From: Psoroptes ovis
Taxonomy: Eukaryota; Arthropoda; Arachnida; Sarcoptiformes; Psoroptidae
DNA: 64,000 bases
Reading direction: 5' to 3'
Assembly: GCA_002943765.1 (NCBI GenBank)
Contig: PQWQ01000033.1
Coordinates: forward strand, 5,001 to 69,000
In this document: positions 46,252 to 57,569 of the stretch, in pieces
Layout: every line of letters begins with the position of its first letter
Position numbering within the stretch: position 1 is the stretch's first letter
Program-made: the position numbers and the translations under genes
The notes under the pieces: generated by a model
The model's input: the letters and a program-made list of their open reading frames with translations, nothing else
What the model was told of the DNA's origin: nothing
Databases searched by the model: none

Positions 46252-47387
46252 TCATGTCGATGTATCCATTGATTCTTCGCCTGTTGTCGAAATTGTGTGG
46301 CTAGATTCCACTTGGATTGGTATAATTCGTGGTTTACCAATTATTGCCGTGGTATTACGAGCAAATTGATATGTTCCTTGTCTATTTGATTGTATATTTT
46401 TGAATTTTGAAAAATAGAGCAAAAACATTTAGGTCAATGGCAATTGAATAATTGAATTAAATCAAAATCGAATCAAAATACCTTTGTCCTTTAAGATTTG
46501 CTTCATCATAAGTGCGCAGATATTGTGTTTCATGTTTAGTTATGATGCATAAATCAACATTACTACCAGAGCCAAGATCATTGAATATACCGGCTGCTAT
46601 AGCATCTCTTACTAATTGTTTACCTTCTTCCAACTTGTTATAGTCGAATAAATAATAATAATAATCCAATGAGATAGTCCATTGTTGTTTTATCATAACA
46701 ATACTTACACTTAAATCAGGTTTCCATCTAGTTTCGAATACTGAAATGGCTGCCAAAGAGCCAGAACCCATCGTAGTGTAAGGGAGACGATTAGTTGAAC
46801 CATGTGGTGCAATCGAATAAAGACTTGGACCAAATTTATCGACACCACCAAGAACTAAAGCAGCTCCAATATATCCTTGATATCTGACAGAATGTGAAAC
46901 AAATCAATGTGACAAATGCAATAATTGATAATTTGCAAATATTTACCGATAAAGATATTGTTTCAGCAAACGATTAGCAACACAGACAGGCACTTGTTTC
47001 CCAGTATTCAATCGTAACAGTTCTAATTGTGAACAAATCATTTTGGTTGTAAATTCAGTATCAGCTGCAGTACCGGCACCACAACAATACATATTTTTGG
47101 CCAAATAATGAATCTTTTCACAATTTTTATCGGCAACAATTGAATCCGATGTTGCTCTAGTATCGGCACCTAATATAACACCATCTTTAAATACAATACC
47201 AGCAATGGTTGTACCAGTTTTTTGGACTTTTGGTATTGGATATCCTTTTTGTTTCAGGTATTCATTGCTGGAATTGTCAAAAATAATTATAAATAATATC
47301 ATTTCATTAATGAAACAAATTTTACCGTTCAAAATTTTCGAAATTGAATCCACCAGTTGGTATTTCAGGCAAAATGGCTGTTGACAT
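46252..47387 (-). CDS. PSMB7: Proteasome subunit beta type-7 (beta-2, trypsin-like site)
   Basis: Catalytic beta-2 subunit of the 20S proteasome. Five exons (47387-47326, 47267-46947, 46883-46709, 46633-46482, 46381-46252) join in phase to give 279 residues. The propeptide ends KTG, followed by the mature TTIAGIVFKDGVILGADTRA, so the N-terminal catalytic Thr and its conserved Asp and Lys-containing blocks are present. GSGSLAAISVFE and AIAAGIFNDLGSGSNVDLC match the beta-2 subfamily. The C-terminal arm is present in the last exon. The acceptor of exon 4 (AACAAG|TTG) is weak but keeps the frame. Divergent from ATF6 with 264 bp between starts. Confidence 0.95.
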
Positions 47388-47651
47388 TTTTCTAAAAAAT
47401 ATGATTTGAATTAATTTGATGATAATTGACAATCTGATTCAAAAAACATCAAAATGCAGAGAGAGAATGACTCGACTAAATCAAAAATTAAATGAAAAAT
47501 ACTATTTTAACCCAATAATCGAAAACAACACACACACGATTCGATACAATCGATTTGTTTTGGAGAAATCACCAAAATATTTACGTAAACATTCGATTCT
47601 CCAAAATGATTAACTAGAACAATTAATTCATTACACAAAAATCTATCAAAA
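47388..47651. promoter_or_regulatory. Shared divergent promoter: PSMB7 (-) and ATF6 (+)
   Basis: Only 264 bp lie between the two start codons, so both promoters must overlap or share sites here. No clear TATA box or ER-stress element was identified by eye. Confidence 0.55.
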
Positions 47652-49457
47652 ATGGTCGATGTGAATTTCATTGGTGAGTATCCGCTATTGATTCAATATC
47701 AATCTCATTGAATTAATATGTTTTATGTTTCAGCTGACAATCACTTCAATGGCCAAATGGCTAATGATTACCTTGACAATATCGATGCAAAAGATTTAAT
47801 TTCGTTTAATGATAACATCGATCAATCATCATCAACGACCGATCATTTATATTTGATTGATACACCACCTGAAACACCGGTCAATTACAATAATCTTGTC
47901 AATAATGCTTTGCCAATATACAGTGAACATTTACTTGATTATAATCAAAATTTTCAAAATGAATTTAAAAAATTTAGTTTTTCTTCCAGTGATAGCGATA
48001 ATTCCAACACATCTTTGAATGCGGCAATAAATACAGTCACACCATTGCACGTTGATTGTCCGACCATGTTTGTACCGGCTAATAAATGTCCAACTGAAAT
48101 ATCATTCATCAGCTGTCATAATTCAATGTTCAATGCTGCAACCAATATGTCAAATGATTCAAGTCATAAATGTAAACAGCCAAACATTCAACCAAAAATT
48201 ATTTTACCAAATCATAACAAAACCAGCTGCAATAATAACAGTAATAATCATCATAAGAAACAAACCAAAGAAAATCTACAAAAACAAAGACTTGAAGCAC
48301 GTAAATTACGTAATCGTGAAGCTGCATTAAATTCACGGCTGAAAAAGAAAGAATATTTAGATAATTTAGAAGCACAATTAAAACAATTAAGTAAAGAAAA
48401 TACTGATTTAATGTTGGAAAATGCGCTACTTAAACAAAAATTGACTGATCTCGAACAAGAATTGAGTAAATATCGTATGATTGATGACAACAGCAATAAC
48501 GTTAATTATGCTGCAAATGCTAGTAAAAAGGCTCGAATTAGTTTTTTTGCTGTTGCATTCATGTTCTTTTTTCAAATTTCTCCATATTTAATATCGAATT
48601 CGCCTCGTATCGAACAACAAGCAACGATCTCGATGAAGCCCAATTATTCAGCAACACCTTTCAACGAGCATCATCTATCACGTACATTGCTATGGAAACG
48701 TGATACTAATGATTATTTCCCCGATGTTAACAATAATTTCAAGACACCGTATTTTCCTAATGAAACAAACATGGCAGGTTGCGGCCAATACCATAATCGA
48801 ACTGAATTGATTCGATTGGAAAATGAACTGCGTGGATGGTTAACAAGATTCAAATTGGAAGAGAATGAATCACGGAAACGGCAACAACAGCAACAACATT
48901 CGACACTTAAATCAAAGAAAAAATTACTCTTCGATCTTAAACATGTTCCGATACCACGGTTGAAACTGTGGATGCAAAAACAACAACAACGATACATGGA
49001 TTATTTGATGAACGAAGAACAACATTTAACTGATCATCATCCATTCGATGATCAGCAACAATCGATGTCGAATGATTTGGAGCATTTAATGTCGACCATT
49101 CATCGGCGTGATGATACTTTTTATTATTTATCATATCCTTCCAAAGGTCATTTGATATTGCCGCCAATGTCAAATAGAACAGATATAAGGCCACGTTTTT
49201 CATTCTTGATTCCTACATCATACAATTTTAGTCACCAGCAGCAACCGCAACAGCAAAAATCCAATAATAATCACAATCAAATTGATTCGAATAATCATAG
49301 GCCGAATGAGACTGCATTACAAATACCAAATCATAATTTATATTTGCTACAAATTGATTGTCAAGTAATCAATACAAAAGTAACACTGATCAATATGAAT
49401 CATCAACAACGATCACATTTCAATACAAAAAAGCTTAAAAAACACAATGAAAAATGA
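47652..49457 (+). CDS. ATF6: ATF6 membrane-bound bZIP transcription factor
   Basis: ER-stress sensor released by site-1/site-2 proteolysis. Exons 47652-47673 (22 nt) and 47734-49457 join in phase to give 581 residues. The Ser/Asn-rich activation region is followed by the basic region RKLRNREAALNSRLKKKEYL and a leucine zipper. The membrane helix is FFAVAFMFFFQISPYLI, close after the zipper as in ATF6. In the lumen SRTLLW fits the S1P consensus RxxL. Luminal blocks ENELRGWLTRF, HRRDDTFYYLSY, HLILPPMSNRT and LLQIDCQVINTKV align with ATF6. N-glycosylation sequons are present. A Gln/Asn/His-rich tail ends the protein. Confidence 0.93.
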
Positions 49458-49571
49458 TTAAATCAGCTGATTTATTTGAAATCAATTTCATTTAAGAAAA
49501 AAAGCTTTTGCAATTGTAGTTTGTTCATAAAAATAAAATTCATTTTCAATATTTGTAATTGTTAAAACCTT

Positions 49572-51191
49572 TCAATGTCCACGACGATCAACTTCGCGTC
49601 TTCGTGGTGCTGCTTTGATGATGTTGTCCACTCGTAAAATCATTTCGGCTGCTTCGGCGGCCGAAATCAACACTTGACGTTTGACAACGAATGGTTCCAT
49701 AATGGCCAATTCGGCCATATCAGCTGTACGGCCATTATTCATATCGAGACCATAACTATGTTTACCTTGCGAATGATATGCTCGTAATTCAGATATTAAT
49801 TGAGCACTATCATAACCACCATTATCAGCAATTATTGTCGGTAATTGTCTCAATGCGTGCGCAAATGATTCAATTGCAAACGATTCTTTGCCCGGTGTTT
49901 GTTCAGCTAGCTGTGTGACAACATGAGCCATCAGCATTTCACCAGCACCGCCACCGTAAATGGTTCTAGAATCTTTAACTGTTTGTGTAAGCACACATAA
50001 AGCATCATGCAAGGATCTTTCAGCTTCATCAAGGATTTGTTGTGTTGCACCACGAATCACGATCGAACAAGCTTCACCAAGTGGAACACCAGAAAATTTC
50101 AACACTTTATCATCACCAATCATAACTTCTTCGATCAGCTCACAATGACCAAGTCGTACTTTTTCAGGGTTTCCAAATGTGGAAACAATTTCACCACCGG
50201 TCACCAATGCTAAACGTTCGATACCATCAAAATCTGCATGTTCGATGGCCATCACACCAGCATCGGCAAATAATTGTTCAGGATAATTATAAATCAATTG
50301 ACGATTAATGAATACATTTATATTATGTTTGAGGATCAGATCGACTTTTTCACGCATTTTTTCTTTTTCAGCCAGTTCCAATTCAGCCACTTTGGCCACT
50401 GAATCAACTTTGACACGTGAACCAAATACTTTGATTTTATCCGTGTCCATCGGTGTATTGGCAATCAATATTCGAGCTTTTTCAATACGTTTCGGTTGAT
50501 TGACACCTGGCTTTTTGTTAAGTAGAAAACCTTCTTCCAAATATGAATCACTGAGGCTGCCACCTAATTTTTTAATGATTTGAATAGCATTCAAATCACC
50601 TGATCCTTTAAGACGCATCACTGAATCAACAGCCAATTTGGAGAATAAATCTTTGTGCTGAGATAAAATTTTCGAGCTTAGTGTAGTACGGGCAATATTC
50701 ATTAAATCTTGACGGAATCGATCAGAATCACTGCTATGATTTTGGGCACATTTTTCTAGGGCAACTTTAGCTGCATCCACTGCTTTACGCCATCCACTAA
50801 TGATTGTTTGCGGGTGGATTTTCATTTCAATCAATTTCTCAGCTTCACGAATAAGTTCAGCTGCCAGAACTGTGACCGATGTAGTACCATCGCCAACTTC
50901 ATCATCTTGTGTTTTCGAAATATCAACCAATACCTTACTGGCAGGATTATCGACGCCAATCGATTTCAAAATGGTTGCACCATCATTTGTCACTTCTACT
51001 TTGCCTTCATTTCTTCCTTCGTTCAGCAGGATTTTGTCCATACCTTTCGGGCCCAGGGTGCTTTTCACCAAATCACCGATTGCGATAGCACCGATAAACG
51101 ATGAAAGACGTGCTGTTTCAGCTTTTTCTTCATCTGCTTCGGTCTTAAGAATATTGACTGGATTCAATGATCTACTTTGAATATTCAACAT
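49572..51191 (-). CDS. CCT2: T-complex protein 1 subunit beta (CCT2)
   Basis: Beta subunit of the cytosolic TRiC/CCT chaperonin that folds actin and tubulin. Intronless coding region of 539 residues, the usual length. The N-terminus NPVNILKTEADEEKAETARL, ATP-site motifs LGPKGMDKILL and DDEVGDGTTSVTVLAAEL, CCT2-specific KKPGVNQPKRIEKARI, MDTDKIKVFGSRVKVD and the C-terminal VDNIIKAAPRRRE are all present. Stop-to-stop distance to the convergent ATF6 gene is 114 bp. Divergent from eL28. Confidence 0.97.
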   Translation of the reverse strand: MLNIQSRSLNPVNILKTEADEEKAETARLSSFIGAIAIGDLVKSTLGPKGMDKILLNEGRNEGKVEVTNDGATILKSIGVDNPASKVLVDISKTQDDEVGDGTTSVTVLAAELIREAEKLIEMKIHPQTIISGWRKAVDAAKVALEKCAQNHSSDSDRFRQDLMNIARTTLSSKILSQHKDLFSKLAVDSVMRLKGSGDLNAIQIIKKLGGSLSDSYLEEGFLLNKKPGVNQPKRIEKARILIANTPMDTDKIKVFGSRVKVDSVAKVAELELAEKEKMREKVDLILKHNINVFINRQLIYNYPEQLFADAGVMAIEHADFDGIERLALVTGGEIVSTFGNPEKVRLGHCELIEEVMIGDDKVLKFSGVPLGEACSIVIRGATQQILDEAERSLHDALCVLTQTVKDSRTIYGGGAGEMLMAHVVTQLAEQTPGKESFAIESFAHALRQLPTIIADNGGYDSAQLISELRAYHSQGKHSYGLDMNNGRTADMAELAIMEPFVVKRQVLISAAEAAEMILRVDNIIKAAPRRREVDRRGH

Positions 51192-51688
51192 TGTTTTCTG
51201 CAGTGGTAGTCCAACAAATTAAATGTTTTAATTTTCAAAAAATGATTCAATATTTCAATTCAATACAAATCAAAACACATGTGTTATTTCATTCAAAATT
51301 GCGTGCTTATGACAAAAGCCACCCTTGTTTTGTTTCACATTAACACAGTGAAAGCAGAATGAGTCGTTCATAACAAAGAGGACACAAAAAAAAACCAATT
51401 TAATTTCAATTTAATCATAATTAATCGACCCAAATTACAACCAGAATCATATCATTAATCTACCATCCTTCGATTCTAGATTCAAACACGAAATCCGTTG
51501 AAATTAGGGCCAATTTCCGATTAATTATCACAAATCTAAAAAAATTCGAAACGATTGTTTATGAATAGCTCATACCACATTGTTTACTGCTTCCTTTTCT
51601 CGCTGTGCAGCGTGGCTGTTGTTGATGAATTTGTTTTTGTTCGTAAACATATTTTGTTGATTGAATTGAATTAAAATCGTATTCAAAA
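51192..51688. promoter_or_regulatory. Divergent promoter: CCT2 (-) and ribosomal protein eL28 (+)
   Basis: 497 bp between start codons. A pyrimidine run CTTCCTTTTCTCGC at about 51590-51603, some 90 nt before the eL28 ATG, resembles a 5' TOP transcription start, as expected for a ribosomal-protein gene. The start site itself is inferred. Confidence 0.4.
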
Positions 51689-52181
51689 ATGGTTTCAGGT
51701 ATCAATACATCATCAGATTTAAATTGGTTGATTACCCGTAATAGTTCATGTTATTTGATGAAACGACGTGGTGTCAATCATCATTTCAGCACGGATCCAT
51801 TGAATCCAAAAGGTCTTTATAAGCCACGTTTTCAAGGTACCATCCAGCGACGAGCATTAACCGTTCGAGAACATCCAACAAATCGTGGTGTTTATTTGGT
51901 GTATAAAAAACGAGCCAATCAAAACAAACCATTTAATTCGATTAATTGTATTGTTATGAATCGAAATGCTAAACGTACATTGCGTAATATTAAACAATTT
52001 GTTAACAAACAAAATTATCGTAATGATTTGAAAAATGTGAGTAAATATATTTCAATCCTTTGATTCCAATTAATCAAATTTATCCATTGTACAGGTCGTA
52101 TTGAGAAAAGCAAGCGCGCTGTTACGATCGCAACGGGTCAAAAACACGAAGAAAACACGTCAATCAAAAAAGAAAGAATGA
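51689..52181 (+). CDS. RpL28: 60S ribosomal protein L28 (eL28)
   Basis: Large-subunit ribosomal protein. Two exons, 51689-52036 and 52095-52181, join at phase 0 to give 144 residues. LNWLITRNSSCYLMKR, HHFSTDPLNPKGLYKPRF, GTIQRRALTV and VVLRKASALLRSQRVKN match eL28. The C-terminus is Lys/Arg-rich. Intron 58 nt. Confidence 0.95.
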
Positions 52182-52354
52182 GTTGATTTGGATTTTGAAA
52201 TAAGGATTTAATTCTTAAAACTCCTGAATCTTTTTATTATAATTAATATGAAATAAAAACATTCGAAAGCAAAAAAACAAAACAATTGACTCAAAGATCT
52301 AATAATTTTCACTCCAAGAAAAAATCAATAGGTCCATATTAATCAATCAATCTG

Positions 52355-52434
52355 TTAGGCTGTCCGGAAAGTTTTTGCCGGTTATATCGTAGAAAATTAT
52401 TAGAAAATCGGCAAGAACTTTTCGGACTACCTAA
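52355..52434. mobile_element. Mariner-like hairpin MITE, copy 9
   Basis: 80 bp, TTAGGCTGTCCGGAAAGTTT to ..GAACTTTTCGGACTACCTAA; TA on the right, TG on the left. It sits between the eL28 and STXBP1 stops. Confidence 0.88.
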
Positions 52435-52690
52435 TATGAGTTTTGATTCGATGCACATGGAAATGAAAAACAACAATAAATTAAATGAGTTATTTTTGAT
52501 AAAATGATTGTATGATTCACACTTTGTGAATAATTAATCAAATCAAATCGATTATATGATTCAAAAATATTCGGTTAAAAACTATTGAAATGATGATGAT
52601 GATCAGAAACATTTTTCGCTATAGGAAATACTTGGAAAACACTGTGAAACCATATGATTGTTGAAATATAACGCCAACTACCAACTAAAT

Positions 52691-54791
52691 TCAATTGTTT
52701 AATGATCGTAAATCTTCGAGAAAACTTGATGGCGTCATAAGATGATCGGCGCCTGTAAATGATAAATCATTGAAATAGTCATAAAATCAAATTCACTGAC
52801 AGTTCTCACTTACCAATGATAACTTCCCAATTTTTCGATGCAGCCGTCACTTCATATGCACATCTCATTTCGGAATAGGTGGCACCACCAAGAATGAATA
52901 CAATCAATCGGGGAACATTCTTGATGTTCAGCGAATTCTTTTCTTTATGCCAATGTCCATAACGCATACTGGTTGGTGCTGGCCGTCCATAACTTGTCGG
53001 TGCCGCACGACCTGGTAAATATTGGAAATGTTTCTGGTCCAATTTATCTTCGATTGCGTCCTGTCAAATCATTAAACACAAAATAAAGTGTTAAAACAAA
53101 GCCAAAATGAATGACCAAACAAAGAAACATACCTCCATAATATCTTTGATGACCGGTGTCCATCGTGACATTTGATACGTTTGTTCGGTGATCCGTTCTT
53201 TACGTGGATATTGATGAACTTTACGGCGACTACCATCGGTTACGATATTAACACCAAGATAACTCATATTGGTTATGATTGATTTATCTGTGACCGGGAT
53301 TTGTGCATGTTGAATTAATTTACTGAGATTTTCTTCACTGATACCATTTTTCGATAAAATATACAACAAAATGATACGAATTTTGTCAAAAATTTTAAAA
53401 TTTACATCCAGCAGGATTGGAACAATATTCCGCATTGGGTCTTTAATTTTTTCACCTTCAGCATCCGTTCCCATGGCTAAATCTTGTTCAACACGACATA
53501 ATTTATCCACATAACCTTGATAATGTTTCATACAATCTTCAGCCAAATGTAAATGAGTGGAATATTTACTCAATTCTTTTTGATATTGTGGCATTTTCTT
53601 AATCATTTGTGATAAATCTTTAAGACTAGTTTTGTCACTGGTATTCATACGTTTACTTTCGACAAATTTTTTCAATTGTTTGGTAACATTTTGTGAGACT
53701 AGTGCAATATGTTGATGCCGTAATTCGGCCCATATTTCATCATTTTCATCTAATAATACTTCTTTATCTCTTATTTCGTTTGCTTGTTGAATTTCAAATT
53801 TATAAACATCATTCTCGATGTTCAATAAATCATATGCCATTGCTTGGAATGTCAGTTCATGCAATAATGGTGATACACAATCAAAACCACGATCAATAAT
53901 CAACAATTGTGATCGAGCTTTTTCCGGTCCTTCGCCCATAGTCGGTTCATCGGCTTTGTATGCATCCAATTTTTGTTGAACAGCATTCGCAAATTCAATG
54001 TTACGCTCGAAATCTGTACGAAAACGAATACTTGGATATTCACCTAGTGTTGCACATAGAGTGGCCAATTGTTCAGCTAATCGCTCCAATGCTTGCGCAC
54101 GAATCATTGCTTTGTTTGGGCTGAAAAAGATTGAAAATGCTTCGGCTGAATCCAGGGAATAAACTTGTGATTCATATGGTAGAAAAGCAATGTTTATTTC
54201 TTTCAGTGATTTTATATGTTTTGCACATGGACTCTTTGATAATTCATTGAACAGATCATCGGGGCATGTTTCGGTGAAAAATACATGGGCTGCACGATAT
54301 AAAGCGCAACGAGTGCTCAAAAAGTCTTGCTGCAACAATCGGATTGACTGGAAAATTTAAATCAAAATTTCTTAGAGGTCTAATCCTTCAAACATTCAAT
54401 CAATCAATTTACCTCCTATTCAAATATGTGAAAAAAATCAAGAATTAATTATGGCAAATTTAACATTAAACCCTTTTCAACTTACTCTATCCATTGGTGA
54501 TATAAGATAGATGGCTTCCATATTAGGTAATGGTTCTCGTTTTTTTCCGATATCTTCAACAATGGTAATACCTTCGGTAGCGATTTCATGCATTTTACAA
54601 CAAGATGATATCATACGCATACCAAGTTGATCGACGATTAATACTTTCCATTCACCTTTTTTGCGGCAAGCACGTACCACATCATTCATTATTTCTTATG
54701 GGGATAATCGTATGGATTAAACAAGGGATTACCATCAAATCAAGATCAATTCAATCGACTTACTTTGTCCAACTAAAATTTTGAGGGCCAT
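52691..54791 (-). CDS. STXBP1: Syntaxin-binding protein 1 (Munc18-1/ROP)
   Basis: SM-family protein that clamps syntaxin and drives SNARE-mediated exocytosis. Five exons (54791-54764, 54694-54486, 54347-53133, 53060-52814, 52752-52691) join in phase to give 586 residues. The rebuilt N-terminus reads MALKILVGQKIMNDVVRACR. KKGEWKVLIVDQLGMRM, SSCCKMHEIATEGITIVEDI, NIAFLPYESQVYSLDSAEAF, MGEGPEKARSQLLIIDRGFD, KMPQYQKELSKYSTHLHLAE and EDLAMGTDAEGEKIKDPMRN-type blocks are near-identical to neuronal Munc18-1. The 62-nt final exon encodes a divergent C-terminus. Divergent from the serpin gene. Confidence 0.96.
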
Positions 54792-55321
54792 TTTTGAATG
54801 ATGATTGAATATTTCAACAATTGATTACAAATGATTTGCAATCAAAACAATCAAAATTAACTAAATTAAACTAAATTAATTAATTTATTTTGATATTTTG
54901 TTTACTTGTTTAAGATGACAGAGGCTCATATGTTCACACATAATATTGACTAACACAACACACACACACACAGACAACCACTACAACTCTATCGAAAGCA
55001 ACTAAATACAGACAGCCAATCGACTATAGCCTCTTCTGCTATACACTTGCGTACGACGTTCAAAAAAAATAGAAAGTCTTCGAATGCGGAATTCGGCCAG
55101 CGGACCGGCCCGAAAAATCCCGAAAAACCAAATTTGCTATATCATTGTGATTGACGGACATTTCCAAAGGCCAAACATGATCCATCACCACCATCAACAA
55201 ATCCATCTGCTGGCCATAATTGGATTTAAAACGAATTTTTGATTCGATTATTTGATTAAAACTCATATTTAAGATACAAATCCTAACTTCTTGAAAGTGA
55301 AATTGAAAATCCAAGTCCAAA
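54792..55321. promoter_or_regulatory. Divergent promoter: STXBP1 (-) and serpin (+)
   Basis: 530 bp between start codons, with an ACACACAC tract near 54955-54972. The minus-strand open frame at 55060-55335 is treated as chance. Confidence 0.45.
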
Positions 55322-56720
55322 ATGGAATTCGCCATTCAAAATGGAATCTTTAGCAAAAGTCTGGGATATAAATTAACCATAATTCAATCAATGAATCAAT
55401 TTGCATTCAAATTGTTTCGAGTGTTTGCCAGCCGCCATCAACATGATTCAAAGAATATGTGCTTTTCACCGCTGGAAGTATTCAATTCATTTGTTATGCT
55501 TTTGATCGGAGCCAAGGGAGCTACTGAAACTCAATTAGAAGATATGCTTTGCCTAAAAGATTTCAATCAACAAAGTAAATACGATGAATTGATTAGTTTG
55601 ATCAAATGGATTGTTAAAAGTAATCATGAAATAATGGTTTATGGAACGGTCATTTATGTGGATCATAATTGCCGATTGAAAGCAGAATATTTGGAAAAAG
55701 TTAAATGTATTTTCGAAATCAAACCGAAACCAATTGATTTTAGTCAAATAAACGATGCTGTTTATTTGATTAATAAAGATGCTTATGAAATGACTGATGG
55801 CCTCATTGAAGGTGTTATTAATCCAAAAGATTTACAAGATGACCATCAAGTTAAATTAATCATATCGAATGCAGTATTTTTTCGTGGTTATTGGCTGTTT
55901 AAATTCGGTGATATTCATAAGGAACCATTTTATTATGGTGAAGGAATGAAATCAGCGTTGATCGATATGATGTCTCATGTTGGATATCATCGTTATTATT
56001 ATGATTCACAATTAAGAGCACAAACAGTATCGATTGCATATGCATCGAGCGATATACGAATGGTCGTCATTATGCCTGATTCACGATCAACCGAAGCCAT
56101 TACATTGGTCGATCATTTAGATGCTGACATATTTCTACAATTATTTTGGAATTTACAAAATAAACCAAAATCGTTGACCGAATTGACCATTCCAAGATTT
56201 GCATTGCAAGCACACAAAGTATCGTTGCAAAAATCAGTGAAACAAATGGGTGCCAAATCGATTTATGATCCAGAACAAGCACAATTGGGCGGCATTTGTG
56301 GCCAGCCAATTCATTTGACTAAATTGGTTCATAAAGCATTTATTTTGGTCGATGAACGTGGATCAACACAATATGCCAGAAAGGTAAAGTGAATGTGAGC
56401 CCATTTGATTTAAAATCTCATTTAATATGTCCAAGCAGCCCTATGAAACAAGTAGGTCGCAAAAAAACAACCATCAACCAGTCAGCAAAGAAAGGGTAAT
56501 ATTCAAAGCTAATCATCCATTCATTTTCTTGATTTTGGACAAAATAACCGGTGTTGTTTGTTTTATGGGTGTATTTGCTGACCCTACCGAAATCTTAGAG
56601 GTAGTACCAGAAAATGATTTGACAAATGAAGAAATCAGTGAATTGCTAGCCGAATCAGATAATTCGAAAACATTTTTGGACACTATTTCTATTGATTCGG
56701 CATCAACTCGATCAAAATGA
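55322..56720 (+). CDS. Atypical intracellular-type serpin with C-terminal extension
   Basis: Two exons, 55322-56383 and 56439-56720, join at phase 0 to give 447 residues. Serpin core motifs are present: FAFKLFRVFA, NMCFSPLEVFNSFVMLLIGA, the shutter-type KLIISNAVFFRGYWLFKF, MSHVGYH, VVIMPD, and the C-terminal KANHPFIFLILDKITGVVCF. No signal peptide is seen, so cytosolic residence is likely. The hinge of the reactive loop reads DERGSTQYARK, lacking the small-residue P12-P9 stretch (Ala-rich in inhibitors), which argues against classical inhibition. The intron falls inside the loop. About 45 acidic residues extend past the normal serpin end (EVVPENDLTNEEISELLAES). Non-inhibitory function is inferred. 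It is a protease-inhibitor-fold protein, not a toxin. Confidence 0.9.
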
Positions 56721-57569
56721 CCAGTAAAATATTTATCAAATTCATTCATTTTGAATAAACAAAATAACTGTTTGATTACCTGTCACTAATCATCAATTTG
56801 AAATATCACTTGTTGATGATGTTTGAAATGTTTACAATCTGTTTTGGATATACAGTTATAGAATATCTGTACAAACACATAAATTAAATAATAACTGTCA
56901 ACAGGTAAGGTTTCTCATGGTCATTATTGGCGTCATCAAAAACATCTTTAAATGTTGGAATTTCAATCCAGCAAAAAATTTGCTAAAGATCATCAACCTG
57001 TAGCAGAGTCAGTGTGTGTTTACATTGACAATGACCTTGATTTCGTTGTTGTTGTTTTGGATTTATGAATAATTTCAAATTAGTATAAAATTCATATTTC
57101 AATTTTCATTTTGAATGATTTAAATATTAGGTTGTCCGATAAGTTCTTGCTGTTTTTTCAATGATTTTCTACGATATAACCGGCAAGAATTTATCGGACA
57201 ACCTAAATATTTCATACTTTATTTCACCGCCTCCAAATGGGTGTCCACACTTCTTGGTTCTTAAGATTACTAAGTTGAAAATTCTTTAAATTTGAATAAT
57301 TCATTCATTCAACAAAAAACAGGTACAATTCATCTGGGTATTCTTTCTTATAATTTTTAATGAATGAATGGTCACAGCCCTTGAATGTTGATTAGTTTAT
57401 TCATTCATTCAAATAGCAAACTAATCAATTTCTTGAAACGAACCGTTCGAACAAAGAATTATTAATTTAATTCCAATCGAATTCATTCGAACTCTTTGAA
57501 TCGAATTCGACCATAAATAAAAGTCTTGGAAAATATTTAAGAATTTAATTCTTTATTCAAGAAATAATA
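56721..57569. other. Intergenic between serpin and NRF-6-like gene
   Basis: Contains MITE copy 10 and otherwise no recognised gene. No second reactive-loop exon for the serpin was found by eye. Confidence 0.5.
57127..57206. mobile_element. Mariner-like hairpin MITE, copy 10
   Basis: 80 bp, TTAGGTTGTCCGATAAGTTC to ..GAATTTATCGGACAACCTAA. The GATAAG/TTATCG variant is present in both arms. TA precedes the left end. Confidence 0.9.

Noticed and set aside
55060..55335. Minus-strand 91-codon frame at the serpin start
   Set aside because: Overlaps the serpin coding start antisense and the promoter; no similarity seen.
35622..57206. MITE hairpins as bacterial-type terminators or conserved miRNA genes
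   Set aside because: Near-identical copies with TA flanks and mariner-type ends show they are transposons; small RNA production is possible but not visible here.
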